Part shown: piece by piece, positions 27,474 through 39,100 of the stretch
Position numbering within the stretch: the first letter of the stretch is position 1
Layout of the letters: each line of letters begins with the position of its first letter
Origin: Vibrio aestuarianus
GTDB taxonomy: Bacteria > Pseudomonadota > Gammaproteobacteria > Enterobacterales > Vibrionaceae
Assembly (NCBI RefSeq): GCF_012395185.1
Contig: NZ_JAAZTU010000025.1
Coordinates: 1-64,000 of the forward strand
Direction of reading: 5' to 3'
Length of the DNA stretch: 64,000 bases
Position numbers and translations under genes: made by a program
The notes under the pieces: generated by a model
Told to the model about the DNA's origin: nothing
Seen by the model: the letters and a program-made list of their open reading frames with translations, nothing else
The model's database searches: none

Positions 27474-28763
27474 ATGGATTTAGCCTTCGACCGCCAGCAT
27501 ATCTGGCATCCGTACACTTCGACCTTAACACCTCTGACCTGCTACCCAGTGACCCATGCCCAAGGTGTAAACCTCTATTTGGAAGATGGCAGATGCTTAA
27601 TTGATGGCATGTCGTCTTGGTGGTCAACGATTCATGGTTACAACCACCCATACCTTAATCAAGCCGCACATCAACAAATTGATAAGATGTCGCATGTGAT
27701 GTTTGGCGGTATTACTCATCAACCCGCCATTGATGTGTGTAAAAAATTGCTCGCATTGGCACCCAGTAACCTAGCGCAAGTTTTTTTGGCTGATTCTGGT
27801 TCTGTGGCAGTAGAAGTGAGTTTAAAAATGGCGCTGCAATATTGGCATGCTAAGGGAGAACAGCGACCAAAATTTCTCACACTACGTCATGGCTATCACG
27901 GTGATACTTTTGCGGCAATGTCAGTCACCGACCCTGATAATTCAATGCATAACCTTTATAAAGGATTTTTGCCAGAGCATATTTTCGCTCAGTCACCCAC
28001 TTCAGGTTATTGGCAAGAGTGGGATGAGAATGACATTGCCGACTTTAAGCATAAGCTTTTGGATAATCATCAACAAATTGCAGCTGTGATCCTAGAACCA
28101 ATAGTCCAAGGCGCCGGAGGAATGCGAATTTATCACCCTGAATTTCTACGCCAAGTTCGCCAATTGTGCAATGAAACGGGCGTGCTTTTAATTCTCGATG
28201 AAATTGCTACTGGTTTTGGCCGTACTGGGAAATTGTTTGCTTGTGAACACGCCGCCATTAAGCCCGATATCTTATGTGTCGGTAAAGCCTTAACGGGTGG
28301 ATATATGACGCTTTCCGCAACGCTGACCACACAAGTAGTTGCAGACACGGTATGCGGCGGTGAGGCAGGCTGCTTTATGCATGGCCCTACTTTTATGGGC
28401 AACCCACTTGCTTGTGCTGTCGCAACCGCCAGTTTAGAGCTGATTGAACGAGGAGATTGGCAACAGCAAACCCGACGCATTGAAGCGCAATTTGCTAATT
28501 TGCTACCAAAGCTGAACGACTTTGACTTAGTAAAAGAAACTCGCTGGCTGGGCGCTATTGGTGTGGTTGAAACTCACTATCCTGTCAATATGGAAGTGAT
28601 TCAGAAACTGTTTGTTGAACACGGGGTCTGGATTCGACCCTTTGGTCGCTTAATTTACATGATGCCACCGTTTATATCTCAGCCTGATGAGATTGAAAAA
28701 TTAGTTAAAGCTGTTGAAGCCGCGCTAAAAAATTGGCAATGCTTTCAATTTGATAACCTTTAA
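27474..28763 (+). CDS. bioA: Adenosylmethionine-8-amino-7-oxononanoate aminotransferase BioA
   Basis: 429 residues, class III PLP aminotransferase making 7,8-diaminopelargonate with S-adenosylmethionine as amino donor. N-terminal HIWHPYTSTL and DGMSSWWSTIHGYNHP are BioA-specific. The PLP region has LILDEIATGFGRTGKLFACE and the Schiff-base Lys in LCVGKALTGGYM. It is divergent from bioB and followed by a bidirectional terminator shared with serS. Confidence 0.97.
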   Translation: MDLAFDRQHIWHPYTSTLTPLTCYPVTHAQGVNLYLEDGRCLIDGMSSWWSTIHGYNHPYLNQAAHQQIDKMSHVMFGGITHQPAIDVCKKLLALAPSNLAQVFLADSGSVAVEVSLKMALQYWHAKGEQRPKFLTLRHGYHGDTFAAMSVTDPDNSMHNLYKGFLPEHIFAQSPTSGYWQEWDENDIADFKHKLLDNHQQIAAVILEPIVQGAGGMRIYHPEFLRQVRQLCNETGVLLILDEIATGFGRTGKLFACEHAAIKPDILCVGKALTGGYMTLSATLTTQVVADTVCGGEAGCFMHGPTFMGNPLACAVATASLELIERGDWQQQTRRIEAQFANLLPKLNDFDLVKETRWLGAIGVVETHYPVNMEVIQKLFVEHGVWIRPFGRLIYMMPPFISQPDEIEKLVKAVEAALKNWQCFQFDNL

Positions 28764-28782
28764 ACGTTACGATTATGCATAA

Positions 28783-28808
28783 AAAAACCGACTCGAAAGT
28801 CGGTTTTT
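28783..28808. terminator. Bidirectional terminator between bioA and serS
   Basis: AAAAACCGACT-CGA-AAGTCGGTTTTT hairpin with A and T runs on the two sides, 20 bases past the bioA stop and 21 from the serS stop. Confidence 0.85.
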
Positions 28809-28828
28809 GCATTGAATCAACAGCATCA

Positions 28829-30184
<1,356 letters not shown>

Positions 30185-30239
30185 TTAGTAAGAGCAGCAC
30201 GTATAGAAAATTGAACCAGACAAAGATAACGAAAAGACA

Positions 30240-31589
30240 CTATTTTTCATAGCGCTTTTGTGGGCTTTTTGCGTCTAAACTAGCCAAGTAATCTAACTTT
30301 TCGCCAATTTTGGTTTCTAAACCTCGATTTGTTGGCAAATAGTAGCGAGTTTCGATCATCTCAGGAGGCAGATAACGCTCCCCCGCCGCATAAGCACCGA
30401 GTTCATCATGGGCATAACGATATTCAGCACCATAACCAAGATCTTTCATCAAACTGGTCGGGGCGTTACGCAAATGAGGCGGCACCTCGTATTCTGGTAA
30501 ATTATGAGCGTCAGCTAAAGCTTGCTTCCATGCAGTATAAACCGCATTACTTTTTGGTGCACAAGCTAAATAGACTATTGCTTGTGCAATAGCGCGCTCA
30601 CCTTCAGCAGGACCAACACGGGTAAAGCAATCCCAAGCCGCTAATGCCACTTGCATCGCGCGCGGGTCAGCATTACCAACATCTTCTGAAGCGATAGCTA
30701 ACAAGCGGCGGGCAATGTACAGCGGGTCACACCCAGCAGCAATCATTCTCGCGGACCAATACAGCGCTGCGTCAGGGTTTGAACCACGAATCGATTTATG
30801 CACGGCAGAAATCAAGTCGTACCAAATGTCCCCTTTATTATCAAAACGAGAAACTTTTTCACCAGCGACTTCCGCTAGCAGCTTCAACGTAATTAACTTT
30901 TCTCCTTGCGCATTTTCATCCGCCATATCGAACAAAAGCTCAAGGTAATTCAGTGACATACGTGCATCACCATTGACTAATTCAGCCAAGCGTTCGAGCA
31001 CGTTATCCATAAACTGCGCGGCAATCTTACCCAAACCTCGGTCTTGATCTGCAATGGCTTGATTGAGTGCGAGTAAGATTTCGTCTCTATTAAGTGAAGT
31101 AAGCTTATAAACACGAGCACGAGAAAGCAGTGCGTTATTGAGTTCAAATGAAGGGTTTTCGGTCGTGGCACCGATAAAAGTAACCGTGCCATCCTCGATA
31201 TGCGGTAAAAAAGCATCTTGCTGAGATTTATTAAAACGGTGCACCTCGTCCACAAATAAAATAGTGCGACGTCCAGCCATTTTGTTTTCACGTGCTTTCT
31301 CTATCGCGGCGCGAATTTCTTTGACACCGGATGTAACCGCAGAAACCCGCTCAACCTCAGCATTGGCATAATTCGCCGCAACTTCAGCTAGTGTTGTTTT
31401 TCCTGTGCCAGGAGGCCCCCACAGAATCATCGAGTGAATATGGCCCGCTTCTAATGCTCGGCGTAATGGTTTCCCCACTCCAAGAATGTGTTGCTGACCA
31501 ATATATTGTTCGACAGTTTGTGGGCGCATTCGCGCTGCCAGTGGACGAAAATCTTCATCCCCTGAAAAATCTAAGCTGTAGTTACTCAC
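30240..31589 (-). CDS. rarA: Replication-associated recombination ATPase RarA (MgsA)
   Basis: 449 residues. AAA+ ATPase acting at stalled replication forks. Walker [16 protein letters not shown], Walker [17 protein letters not shown], sensor region [14 protein letters not shown] and a C-terminal tetramerisation domain. Usual length. It is 19 bases downstream of lolA on the same strand and probably in one transcript with it. Confidence 0.96.
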   Translation of the reverse strand: MSNYSLDFSGDEDFRPLAARMRPQTVEQYIGQQHILGVGKPLRRALEAGHIHSMILWGPPGTGKTTLAEVAANYANAEVERVSAVTSGVKEIRAAIEKARENKMAGRRTILFVDEVHRFNKSQQDAFLPHIEDGTVTFIGATTENPSFELNNALLSRARVYKLTSLNRDEILLALNQAIADQDRGLGKIAAQFMDNVLERLAELVNGDARMSLNYLELLFDMADENAQGEKLITLKLLAEVAGEKVSRFDNKGDIWYDLISAVHKSIRGSNPDAALYWSARMIAAGCDPLYIARRLLAIASEDVGNADPRAMQVALAAWDCFTRVGPAEGERAIAQAIVYLACAPKSNAVYTAWKQALADAHNLPEYEVPPHLRNAPTSLMKDLGYGAEYRYAHDELGAYAAGERYLPPEMIETRYYLPTNRGLETKIGEKLDYLASLDAKSPQKRYEK

Positions 31590-31608
31590 TCTAACCCTTC
31601 TTGCTCAA

Positions 31609-32211
31609 TTAATTACGCTGGTCGTCGACCTCAACCCCTTGTGGAATCTTAAAGGTGAACGAAGCTGCATTGGGTTTATCTAATTTAACATTGTTAAACG
31701 TAAACATACTTTTTTGGCCATCTTGTTCAATGACGTTAAAACCTTTGACGATACCTTTACTGCCAATATCAATTTGAAATTGGCCTTGATTGGAATCAGC
31801 AGCTGTCGGCGTTAATGTGAAACGGTCATCCGCTTGGTCAACCTGGTAGTTATCCCAATCACTTGCGCGGTTACGTGTGAGTAATACAAAAGGAGTTTGT
31901 TCGGTAGCTTGAGCTTGATTGTAAATACTGACCTGTTCAATAAACGGACTGTAATACCAGAGGCTTTTACCATCTGACACTAAAAGGTTTTCATCAGGTG
32001 CGGTGGTTTCCCAACGGAAAAGGCTTGGACGAGCAATATCAACTTTACCCTGGCCTTCCATTACAATATCACCATCAGGGCTAACAACTTGTTGTGTGAA
32101 AGTTGCACTAAATCCTTCGTTGAGTGCAAGGCGATGGCTAAGCTCATCTTTTGGGGCAGCCAAAACAGATACAGAAAAGCCGCATAGCAATAAGGCCAAT
32201 ACTTTATTCAT
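31609..32211 (-). CDS. lolA: Outer-membrane lipoprotein carrier LolA
   Basis: 200 residues from the ATG at 32211, preceded by GGAG. A GTG nine bases earlier is less likely. Cleavable signal peptide [18 protein letters not shown]. The mature protein has [20 protein letters not shown] and [20 protein letters not shown], both typical of LolA. It ferries lipoproteins from LolCDE to LolB across the periplasm. It is the housekeeping copy; a second, distant LolA-like gene is in the APE cluster (61045). Confidence 0.95.
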   Translation of the reverse strand: MNKVLALLLCGFSVSVLAAPKDELSHRLALNEGFSATFTQQVVSPDGDIVMEGQGKVDIARPSLFRWETTAPDENLLVSDGKSLWYYSPFIEQVSIYNQAQATEQTPFVLLTRNRASDWDNYQVDQADDRFTLTPTAADSNQGQFQIDIGSKGIVKGFNVIEQDGQKSMFTFNNVKLDKPNAASFTFKIPQGVEVDDQRN

Positions 32212-32309
32212 GGATATCACTCCGATTAGACAATAATTACGTTCTTTATAGGTGTTTATTCACCTTGATTTGTCAGCGTTTTGTGGAGATTTTAACGCTG
32301 CATTGACCG

Positions 32310-32915
32310 CTATTTCCCACAGCATTGCTTAAATTTTTTGCCGCTATCACACGGACAAGCATCATTGCGGCCCACATTTTTGAATGGGTTAACACTTTGT
32401 GTTTTGGCACCAAGCATTAATTCATCAGCCATCAAAGCCACTTCAGTGATCATCACATCCAGTTGCTCGGCAAAATCACTTAAACTGGGTGGTATCTCAA
32501 ATCCAGATTCTTTCATCTGTTGTTGGGTTTGCTCTTCATCAATAGCAAGCATAAAAGTGGTAAGCAACGCTTGAAGCATGCGTAAACTGCCATCCCCAAT
32601 TTGGTGTTCGACCCAATGCTCTTCAACTACAGGCCAAACATTCATGAAGCCTTGCGCGTAATCAGCCCATTGCTCACGAGTATCTAACAAAGCAAGGGCA
32701 GAATATTCACTGCGCTTGAGTAAATGATATTGCTGATTTATCTGCTCAACAACCAAAGGCTCAATAGTATTGACCTTTTCACCAACCAAAGGTTCTAACC
32801 ATGCACTCGGTTCAAGCGGTTGAGTAGCGAAGTTGGAGGCAAGTATCGCACCTTCTAGAAACAGTGGGGAATGTTGGCATTCAGCCTCAGAAATATTAAT
32901 AAGATGGTAGGTCAT
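32310..32915 (-). CDS. UPF0149/YecA-like protein with C-terminal SEC-C motif
   Basis: 201 residues. The N-terminal two-thirds is a helical YgfB/YecA-type domain (EGAILASNFATQPLEPSAWL and QWADYAQGFMNVWPVVEEHW). The C-terminus NDACPCDSGKKFKQCCGK is a complete SEC-C metal-binding motif (C-X-C...C-C), like that in SecA. SEC-C proteins bind zinc or iron, and their partners vary. It lies between lolA and the divergent dusC. The exact role is unknown. Confidence 0.88.
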   Translation of the reverse strand: MTYHLINISEAECQHSPLFLEGAILASNFATQPLEPSAWLEPLVGEKVNTIEPLVVEQINQQYHLLKRSEYSALALLDTREQWADYAQGFMNVWPVVEEHWVEHQIGDGSLRMLQALLTTFMLAIDEEQTQQQMKESGFEIPPSLSDFAEQLDVMITEVALMADELMLGAKTQSVNPFKNVGRNDACPCDSGKKFKQCCGK

Positions 32916-33030
32916 TGAATTCAGTCTTTACGTGCATTTGGCCGCTAATTATATACTAACTCTTGCGGTTAGTGACTTTTGATTCCTCAACCACTACAAT
33001 CTCGCCTCAAATTTCTAAGGCGATATGATA

Positions 33031-33981
33031 ATGCGAGTAATTTTGGGCCCAATGGAGGGTGTGTTAGATCATTTAATGCGTGAACTACTCACTCAGATCA
33101 ATGATTACGATCTGTGTGTTACCGAATTCGTGCGTGTTATCGACCAACTGCTGCCTGATCATGTTTTTTATCGCCTTTGTCCTGAGTTAGAAAATGATTC
33201 TTGTACCCAGTCCGGTGTACCTGTTCATGTGCAATTACTCGGTCAAGAAGCAAATTGGATGGCAGAAAATGCCGTCCGAGCCGCAAGCTTAGGCGCTCGA
33301 GGAATTGACCTCAACTTTGGCTGCCCAGCAAGGCTTGTAAACCGCAGTAAAGGCGGCGCAGCATTATTACAACACCCCGAGTTAATCTACCAAGTGGTCA
33401 AGGCGTGTCGAGATGCCGTGCCCGACCATATTCCTGTTTCAGCTAAAATTCGTCTGGGGTGGGAAGACCCTAATGATTGCTTTGAAATTGTAGATGCGAT
33501 TGAACAAGCCGGTGCTAATGAGTTAACGGTGCACGCCAGAACTAAAGCCGGTGGCTACAAAGCCAGTGAAATCAAGTGGGATTACATTAATCAAATTCGT
33601 CAAAAAACGTCGATTCCTTTAATCGCCAATGGTGAAATATGGAATTACGCAGACGGACAAGCTTGTATTGAAACTACGGGCGTTGATTCATTGATGGTAT
33701 GTCGCGGTGCATTTAATGTCCCCAATTTAGGCAATGTGGTCAAACATAACCATAAAGTGATGCCTTGGTATGATGTCGTTGATCTGATGCTGCGCTATTC
33801 TCAGTATGAAATAAAAGGTGACAAAGGGCTTTATTACCCGAATCGCGTCAAACAGTGGTTCGCTTACCTACGTCAACAATATCCTCAAGCTAACGAACTA
33901 TTCAGAGAAATACGTACCTTCAATACCGCAGCTCCTATCGTTGAACACATAGAACGATACCGCGCTAGCTTACATGCCTAA
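33031..33981 (+). CDS. dusC: tRNA-dihydrouridine(16) synthase DusC
   Basis: 316 residues from MRVILGPMEGVLD. An ATG six bases upstream (33025) is also possible and is closer to the AAGG. FMN-dependent reduction of uridine-16 of tRNA. It has the N-terminal PMEGVLDHLMRELL, the catalytic Cys98 in NFGCPARLVNRSKGGAAL, and the DusC-specific C-terminal region GLYYPNRVKQWFAYLR. Divergent from the SEC-C gene. Confidence 0.95.
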   Translation: MRVILGPMEGVLDHLMRELLTQINDYDLCVTEFVRVIDQLLPDHVFYRLCPELENDSCTQSGVPVHVQLLGQEANWMAENAVRAASLGARGIDLNFGCPARLVNRSKGGAALLQHPELIYQVVKACRDAVPDHIPVSAKIRLGWEDPNDCFEIVDAIEQAGANELTVHARTKAGGYKASEIKWDYINQIRQKTSIPLIANGEIWNYADGQACIETTGVDSLMVCRGAFNVPNLGNVVKHNHKVMPWYDVVDLMLRYSQYEIKGDKGLYYPNRVKQWFAYLRQQYPQANELFREIRTFNTAAPIVEHIERYRASLHA

Positions 33982-33996
33982 GCTTTGAGCTCAAGG

Positions 33997-35454
33997 CTAA
34001 AATACGAGTTTATTCTTGCCTGTTTTTTTAGCTTGATACAGTTTCTCATCGGCGGCTTTAAACCAAGTTTCGAAGTCGCCAGAGCTTTTTTTAACCACTT
34101 CTACGCCACCTGAAATAGTAAATCCAGAGTCAATAACTCGACTTGAATCAGTCACTATTGCATCTTTTACCCGTTGCATGATCTGTTTCATTCTTTCCAC
34201 ATTATGCCCTGTCAGGTACACCACAAACTCTTCGCCACCAAACCTTGCAACTGCATCACTATCACGTGTATTCGTTTCTAGCTGATCAGCAACGTAACAA
34301 ATTACGTTATCCCCCACGTCATGCCCATAAGTATCATTAATTACTTTAAAGTCATCTATATCCAACACCGCAATTACGGCATATTCACCGTACTTTATTT
34401 TACTCAAGAAAGTCTCTAAACCTCGGCGATTAAGTAGACCTGTCATTGGGTCTCGAGCCGCTAAGTCTTTTAAATGGGCTTGTTCAACACGCGAATTAAA
34501 ATAAAACAATGTGACAACAGAAAATAGATAAACAATGAATACGACGGTTAAGTTGAATTTTTTCACCTCGAGGAAATTTTTAAATTCATCATGCCAATTT
34601 AATTCATAGTAAAGTAAGTGATGGAAGTCGAGCCCATCAATATTAAGCAATTTTTCCCGGTAAGCATTATCGGGAACAGGGGTGGTTTTATTGTCAATCA
34701 AATGTATTAAATTGGTCAGTTTACTCTGCTTATTGAGCAGTTTATCGACCTCGATATTTAAAGCGATAGCTCCTTGGAATTTGTCTTTGTACATTACCGG
34801 TAATGTCATGGATAAAACCGGTTCGCTTAAGGAGAACTCCCCCAAAATTGCGGGGCCTGACACTGTAACTTGGTTATGATTTGCAGCTGTTTTTTGCCAA
34901 TAAGGACGTGATTTTACAATAGCAAGTGTATCTTTATTAATATTTTTGGAAACCGTATCTGGCGATGACATCACATAACCAAAATTATCGACATAATGAA
35001 TACCGTAAATAAAATCATCTAAATCATGTAAAAATGACAATATTGGTGCTAATGCAATTTTTCTTGCTGCGCGTTTAAATAATGCACTACTCTCATCACA
35101 CAGCGACTCCTTTCCCACCAACATATAACTGATCTCAACAGTTGGAATGTCATGGCTTTTATTGTCAGCTAAAATTGACGATTCAAAAGGCCACATGCGA
35201 CACAGCCCCCCCGATACCTCTCGGTTAAGATCAACTAACTGCACATCCCTATTTTTGAAATAACTAGTAAAGCTATAATCTAGCGAGGTTATAACTTTTG
35301 CTGAGCGTGTAAGCGATGCATCAATATACGCGTACTGGTTATCAATATCCTCATTTACGATATTCATATAATTGTGTACAACAAGCATCACCATAATCAG
35401 AGCAAAAACAATAGGCCCCAAAATAATCGATTTTAGACTTACATTGTGGTTCAT
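33997..35454 (-). CDS. Membrane diguanylate cyclase with periplasmic sensor
   Basis: 485 residues. A membrane helix at about 8-27, a periplasmic sensor at about 28-300 (Cache-like; Cys85 and Cys119 could form a disulfide), a second helix at about 302-319, and a GGDEF domain with LDIDDFKVINDTYGHDVGDN and the active site GGEEF (406-410). The inhibitory I-site RDSD (397-400) lies five residues before it. An active, product-inhibited cyclase is expected. From memory its position next to dusC matches V. cholerae CdgK/DgcK, but this is not certain. Confidence 0.93.
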   Translation of the reverse strand: MNHNVSLKSIILGPIVFALIMVMLVVHNYMNIVNEDIDNQYAYIDASLTRSAKVITSLDYSFTSYFKNRDVQLVDLNREVSGGLCRMWPFESSILADNKSHDIPTVEISYMLVGKESLCDESSALFKRAARKIALAPILSFLHDLDDFIYGIHYVDNFGYVMSSPDTVSKNINKDTLAIVKSRPYWQKTAANHNQVTVSGPAILGEFSLSEPVLSMTLPVMYKDKFQGAIALNIEVDKLLNKQSKLTNLIHLIDNKTTPVPDNAYREKLLNIDGLDFHHLLYYELNWHDEFKNFLEVKKFNLTVVFIVYLFSVVTLFYFNSRVEQAHLKDLAARDPMTGLLNRRGLETFLSKIKYGEYAVIAVLDIDDFKVINDTYGHDVGDNVICYVADQLETNTRDSDAVARFGGEEFVVYLTGHNVERMKQIMQRVKDAIVTDSSRVIDSGFTISGGVEVVKKSSGDFETWFKAADEKLYQAKKTGKNKLVF

Positions 35455-35598
35455 TCAGCATCCTAGTTCAGATAGAGATATTAAAGCCCATCAAAAGTTT
35501 AATACAATTGATGGGCTTTCGACATAAATTCGGTAAAACAAAACCAAACTAACCAGCAGACGTTCCTTAACAGCGTATATTATAAAATCATAGCGTTA

Positions 35599-35619
35599 TA
35601 TACCCAAACCACTTGAAGG
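35599..35619 (+). repeat. Left-end fragment of an ERIC-type repeat
   Basis: TATACCCAAACCACTTGAAG matches the first 20 bases of the ERIC copies with one mismatch, then identity stops. It is probably a remnant just past the ABC transporter operon. Confidence 0.5.
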
Positions 35620-35635
35620 GCATGCAACGCCTAGA

Positions 35636-36430
35636 CTAATTGAGTAATAGGCTATCATCAGCCAGTTCCTCACCACGGACCTTGGAAAACATTTCTAGTA
35701 GATCAGGCACTTTCATATTGGCACGCTGCTCACCAGACACATCAAGAACAATTTCACCTTGGTGAAGCATGACAGTTCGATCACCACATGCTAGGGCATC
35801 TTTCATTGAATGCGTTACCATCATTACCGTCAAATTGAATTCTTTGACGATAGTTTTGGTTAAATCGATAATGAAAGCCGCCATACGGGGATCAAGAGCC
35901 GCAGTGTGCTCATCAAGCAGCAGAAGTTTGCTATCTGACAAAGTCGCCATCACTAAACTCACGGCTTGACGCTGTCCACCAGACAGCAAACCGATATTAT
36001 CACCGAGGCGATCTTCTAAACCTAACCCTAGAATCGAAATACGCTCTTGGAATAGCTTTCGGCGAGACGCAGAAAGTGATAAACCCCACCCTCTTCGCTT
36101 ACCACGCATAAACGCTAGCGCCATATTTTCTTCAATCGTTAAATCACCACATGTACCTGCTAATGGGTCCTGAAAAACGCGCGCACAGACTTTGGCTCGC
36201 TGATCAACTGTCTGACGAGTGACATCAATCTCATCAACCAATACTTTTCCACCTACCATCGGTGTCTCACCAGTTACGGCCCCTAATAAGGTCGATTTAC
36301 CAGCTCCATTTGACCCAATCACAGTCAAAAATTGATGTTCTGGCACTTCCAAATTGATACTTCTTAACGCTCGATTTTCTAAAATAGTGCCAGGATTAAA
36401 AGTAACTTGAATATCTTCTAAACGGATCAT
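35636..36430 (-). CDS. ABC transporter ATP-binding protein (TrpZ-like)
   Basis: 264 residues. Walker A TVIGSNGAGKSTLLGAVTGE, signature LLSGGQRQAVSLVMA, Walker B LLLLDEHTAALDPRM and the switch His in VTHSMKD. It powers the permease encoded upstream, whose stop it overlaps by four bases (ATGA). This three-gene set (substrate-binding PF04392 type, LivH-like permease, ATPase) is the TrpXYZ type often linked to aromatic amino acids. The substrate is not proved by sequence. Confidence 0.9.
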   Translation of the reverse strand: MIRLEDIQVTFNPGTILENRALRSINLEVPEHQFLTVIGSNGAGKSTLLGAVTGETPMVGGKVLVDEIDVTRQTVDQRAKVCARVFQDPLAGTCGDLTIEENMALAFMRGKRRGWGLSLSASRRKLFQERISILGLGLEDRLGDNIGLLSGGQRQAVSLVMATLSDSKLLLLDEHTAALDPRMAAFIIDLTKTIVKEFNLTVMMVTHSMKDALACGDRTVMLHQGEIVLDVSGEQRANMKVPDLLEMFSKVRGEELADDSLLLN

Positions 36431-37371
36431 AATGTTTCTCCTGACGCTTTATCCTGCTTAGCAACAACGGACTTCTGAGCAGGATTACTCCCCTTTTTTG
36501 CCTTGAAATTCCTTTTAAGTTTTGGAGCAATGAGTGCAATCGCGACCAGTACAGCCGTTACTAAGTTGAGATCCGACGCTTGCAAGCCAAACATTCCAGA
36601 ACTCAGCGCAAAAGCTACCGCTAAGCGATAAAGCACAGATCCTACAATAACCGCTACTACGGCTACCCATATTTTGCGTCCTGGAATTAATGTCTGGCCT
36701 AAAATAACGGCGGCAAGACCGACAACAATAGTCCCCACACCGGAAGTTACATCAGCAAAACTGTTGGTTTGCGCAAACAAGGCACCAGCAAAACCAACAA
36801 AGCCATTGGATAATGCCAGCCCAAAGTAGGTATAAAATGCGGTGCTGCCACCTTGTGCTGAAACCATACGCGCGTTAACACCAGTGGCACGTAGGCCAAG
36901 TCCAAAATCACTATTAAGCAAGCGAACCACTGCCCATGCCGATATAAGCACCAGCACACCAACTACCAGTGGGCGGATATAAACAGGATCACCTAAAGCT
37001 TCAAATGGGGTCAGGATCGTGTCTTCACCCAACAACGCGATGTTAGGGCGCCCCATGATCCGGATGTTAATTGAGAAAGCGGCAATCATCGTTAAGATTG
37101 AGGCAAGCAAGTGTAAGATGCCGCAACGGACAGCCAGAAAGGCAGTAACCCAGCCAGTGAAGGCCCCAGCTAAGATAGCCATGCCAGTCGCAACCCAAGG
37201 ATTTATTCCAGCAACAATGGCTGTCGCAGCTACAGCGGCTCCCATTGGGAAACTACCATCAACACTCAGATCGGGAAAATCAAGGACACGGAAAGTCAGG
37301 TAAACACCCAGTGCCACCAGCCCGTAAAGCAACCCTATTTCTAGAGCGCCAAAAAAAGCAAAAGCAGACAT
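36427..37371 (-). CDS. ABC transporter permease (TrpY-like, LivH family)
   Basis: 314 residues with about eight to ten membrane helices. Branched-chain-permease-like stretches are GLLYGLVALGVYLTFRVLDF and FPDLSVDGSFPMGAAVAA at the N-terminus, and FGLGLRATGVNARMVSAQGG, the coupling region to the ATPase. The C-terminal tail is Lys/Ser-rich and cytoplasmic. It is encoded between the binding-protein gene (61-base gap) and the ATPase gene (overlap). Confidence 0.9.
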   Translation of the reverse strand: MSAFAFFGALEIGLLYGLVALGVYLTFRVLDFPDLSVDGSFPMGAAVAATAIVAGINPWVATGMAILAGAFTGWVTAFLAVRCGILHLLASILTMIAAFSINIRIMGRPNIALLGEDTILTPFEALGDPVYIRPLVVGVLVLISAWAVVRLLNSDFGLGLRATGVNARMVSAQGGSTAFYTYFGLALSNGFVGFAGALFAQTNSFADVTSGVGTIVVGLAAVILGQTLIPGRKIWVAVVAVIVGSVLYRLAVAFALSSGMFGLQASDLNLVTAVLVAIALIAPKLKRNFKAKKGSNPAQKSVVAKQDKASGETL

Positions 37372-37432
37372 AACAACTCCTTTCTCTGCTTAAACAGAGC
37401 TGGAGTACTATGACCCCAACTCTGAATTTTCT

Positions 37433-38398
37433 TTATTTTACGCTCGTCGCACGATCCAGAATGGATTGAGGAATGGTTAAACCAAGTTTGTCTGCAGCGG
37501 TTTTATTGACAAAAAGATCTGATCCTTTCGCCACTTTAACATCCAGCTTCCCAGGCTCTTGCCCTTCTAAAATAGCGGCAACATAATCGGCCGTTTGCAC
37601 ACCAATTTGATAATAATCAAAACCAAGGCTTGCTATTGCGCCACGTTCAACATACGAAGTCGCCGCACCAAATACTGGCGTTTTAGCTTGGTTGGCTGAC
37701 ACAATCATGCCTTCAATAGCACTAGCAACCGTGTTATCAATCAAGGCATAAATAATGTCAGATTTGGCCGCGATAGCTTGAGTTGCGGTTTGAACATCCG
37801 CGCTTTTTAACGCCGTCGCTTCTACTAATTCGATGCCATGCTTTTTGGTGCTTGATTTTAATAGTTCCATCAAACTAACGGCATTAGCCTCACCAGGGTT
37901 GAAAACCACACCGATCGTTTTCACATTCGGCATAATTTCTTTAATCAATTCAACATGCTGTTCTACCGGTGATAGGTCAGAAAGACCGGTCACATTTTTA
38001 CCTGGCTGCTCTAGCTTCTTAACAAGTTTTGCCCCTACTGGGTCAGTAACTGCGGTAAACACAATAGGAATATTCTTAGTAGCAGACACTAGCGCTTGCG
38101 CTGTTGGTGTTGCAATACCAACTAATACATCTGGATTTTCACCGACAAATTGACGAGCGATCTGTACAGCAATGGCAGGGTTACCTTGAGCAGTTTTAAA
38201 ATCAAACTCTAAGTTTTTGCCCTCTTCATAGCCCTTTGCTTTGAGGCCATCAAGAAGACCTTGACGAGTGGCGTCTAAGGCCGGGTGTTCAACAATTTGT
38301 GATACTGCAACTTTGGCAGTTTTTGCCATGATACTCGTTGAAGATAGTAATGCGGCTCCAGCGAGAACGGCGGTAGCAATGACTTTGCCTGCTTTCAT
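37433..38398 (-). CDS. ABC transporter substrate-binding protein (TrpX-like)
   Basis: 321 residues with a signal peptide (VIATAVLAGAALLSSTSIMA). The mature part begins KTAKVAVSQIVEHPALDATR, characteristic of the PF04392 binding proteins, and contains VGIATPTAQALVSATKNIPI and IGVVFNPGEANAVSLMELLK. No lipobox cysteine, so it is free in the periplasm. First gene of the three-gene importer operon. The ligand is possibly tryptophan or another aromatic compound, inferred from family naming only. Confidence 0.9.
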   Translation of the reverse strand: MKAGKVIATAVLAGAALLSSTSIMAKTAKVAVSQIVEHPALDATRQGLLDGLKAKGYEEGKNLEFDFKTAQGNPAIAVQIARQFVGENPDVLVGIATPTAQALVSATKNIPIVFTAVTDPVGAKLVKKLEQPGKNVTGLSDLSPVEQHVELIKEIMPNVKTIGVVFNPGEANAVSLMELLKSSTKKHGIELVEATALKSADVQTATQAIAAKSDIIYALIDNTVASAIEGMIVSANQAKTPVFGAATSYVERGAIASLGFDYYQIGVQTADYVAAILEGQEPGKLDVKVAKGSDLFVNKTAADKLGLTIPQSILDRATSVK

Positions 38399-38647
38399 CT
38401 TAACTCCTTGATTTAAGCACTTGGTATTGGATGTTGTGTTTTATATTTTTATAAGTGTGCACTTAATGCGCAACTAACAACATTATTACCAGTAACTTAG
38501 AATAAAGGGAAGTGAGATTTAACAGTAAAATAACAAAAAGAGAGGTGAGAATACGGTCTTACGGTATTAAAGAGGAAATCCAAGAGGACTCCACCTGGAA
38601 GTCCTACAACGGTTAATTTCAGAGTACAACTAACTGGCTAGCACGAT
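38399..38647. other. Intergenic region between yfbV and the ABC importer
   Basis: It holds the importer promoter. The only structure is the inverted repeat AGGACT...AGTCCT at about 38584-38604 near yfbV, without a T-run. I see no convincing TyrR or TrpR box. Confidence 0.35.
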
Positions 38648-39100
38648 TTAAAACCAACGCTCTAATGCTGCTTTGTCTAAATGACGAAACGCACGATTGA
38701 GAATCACGGCTAACTCTTTGTAGCGCGGCTTTGCTTTCATCGGATCTAAAGCAAATCCATTTTCAACAATTTTTTGGTGCAGTTCACGATACCACCCCGC
38801 TAATGACGGAGGAAGTTGTGTGTTGGCACGATTACCTAACCACCACATACCTTGTAGCGGTAGACTGATCGCAAAAAGTGCAATCACGATGGCCTGTGGC
38901 ATCGCTTGTGCATTATGAAACACCATTTGAGTCAGCACGCTGATCGCTGCAATAGCCGGCATAACTTTAACGCCGAATCGCGTTGCTTTAATAATACGCT
39001 GCTCTGGGAAAATAAATCCCAACTCTTTACGGATAGGCCAAGTATCCATGTACTTCTGGCCATCTTTCAAGCTGTGAACGATTCCAACTTTATTATTCAT
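38648..39100 (-). CDS. yfbV: UPF0208 membrane protein YfbV
   Basis: 150 residues. The N-terminal [20 protein letters not shown] and two membrane helices ([16 protein letters not shown] and [20 protein letters not shown]), then [16 protein letters not shown], are typical of YfbV. In Escherichia coli it is a membrane protein connected with keeping the Ter macrodomain separated. It is divergent from ackA, as in enteric bacteria. Confidence 0.94.
   Translation of the reverse strand: MNNKVGIVHSLKDGQKYMDTWPIRKELGFIFPEQRIIKATRFGVKVMPAIAAISVLTQMVFHNAQAMPQAIVIALFAISLPLQGMWWLGNRANTQLPPSLAGWYRELHQKIVENGFALDPMKAKPRYKELAVILNRAFRHLDKAALERWF

Noticed and set aside
38399..38647. TyrR or TrpR box before the ABC importer
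   Set aside because: No site close enough to TGTAAA-N6-TTTACA or the Trp operator was found.
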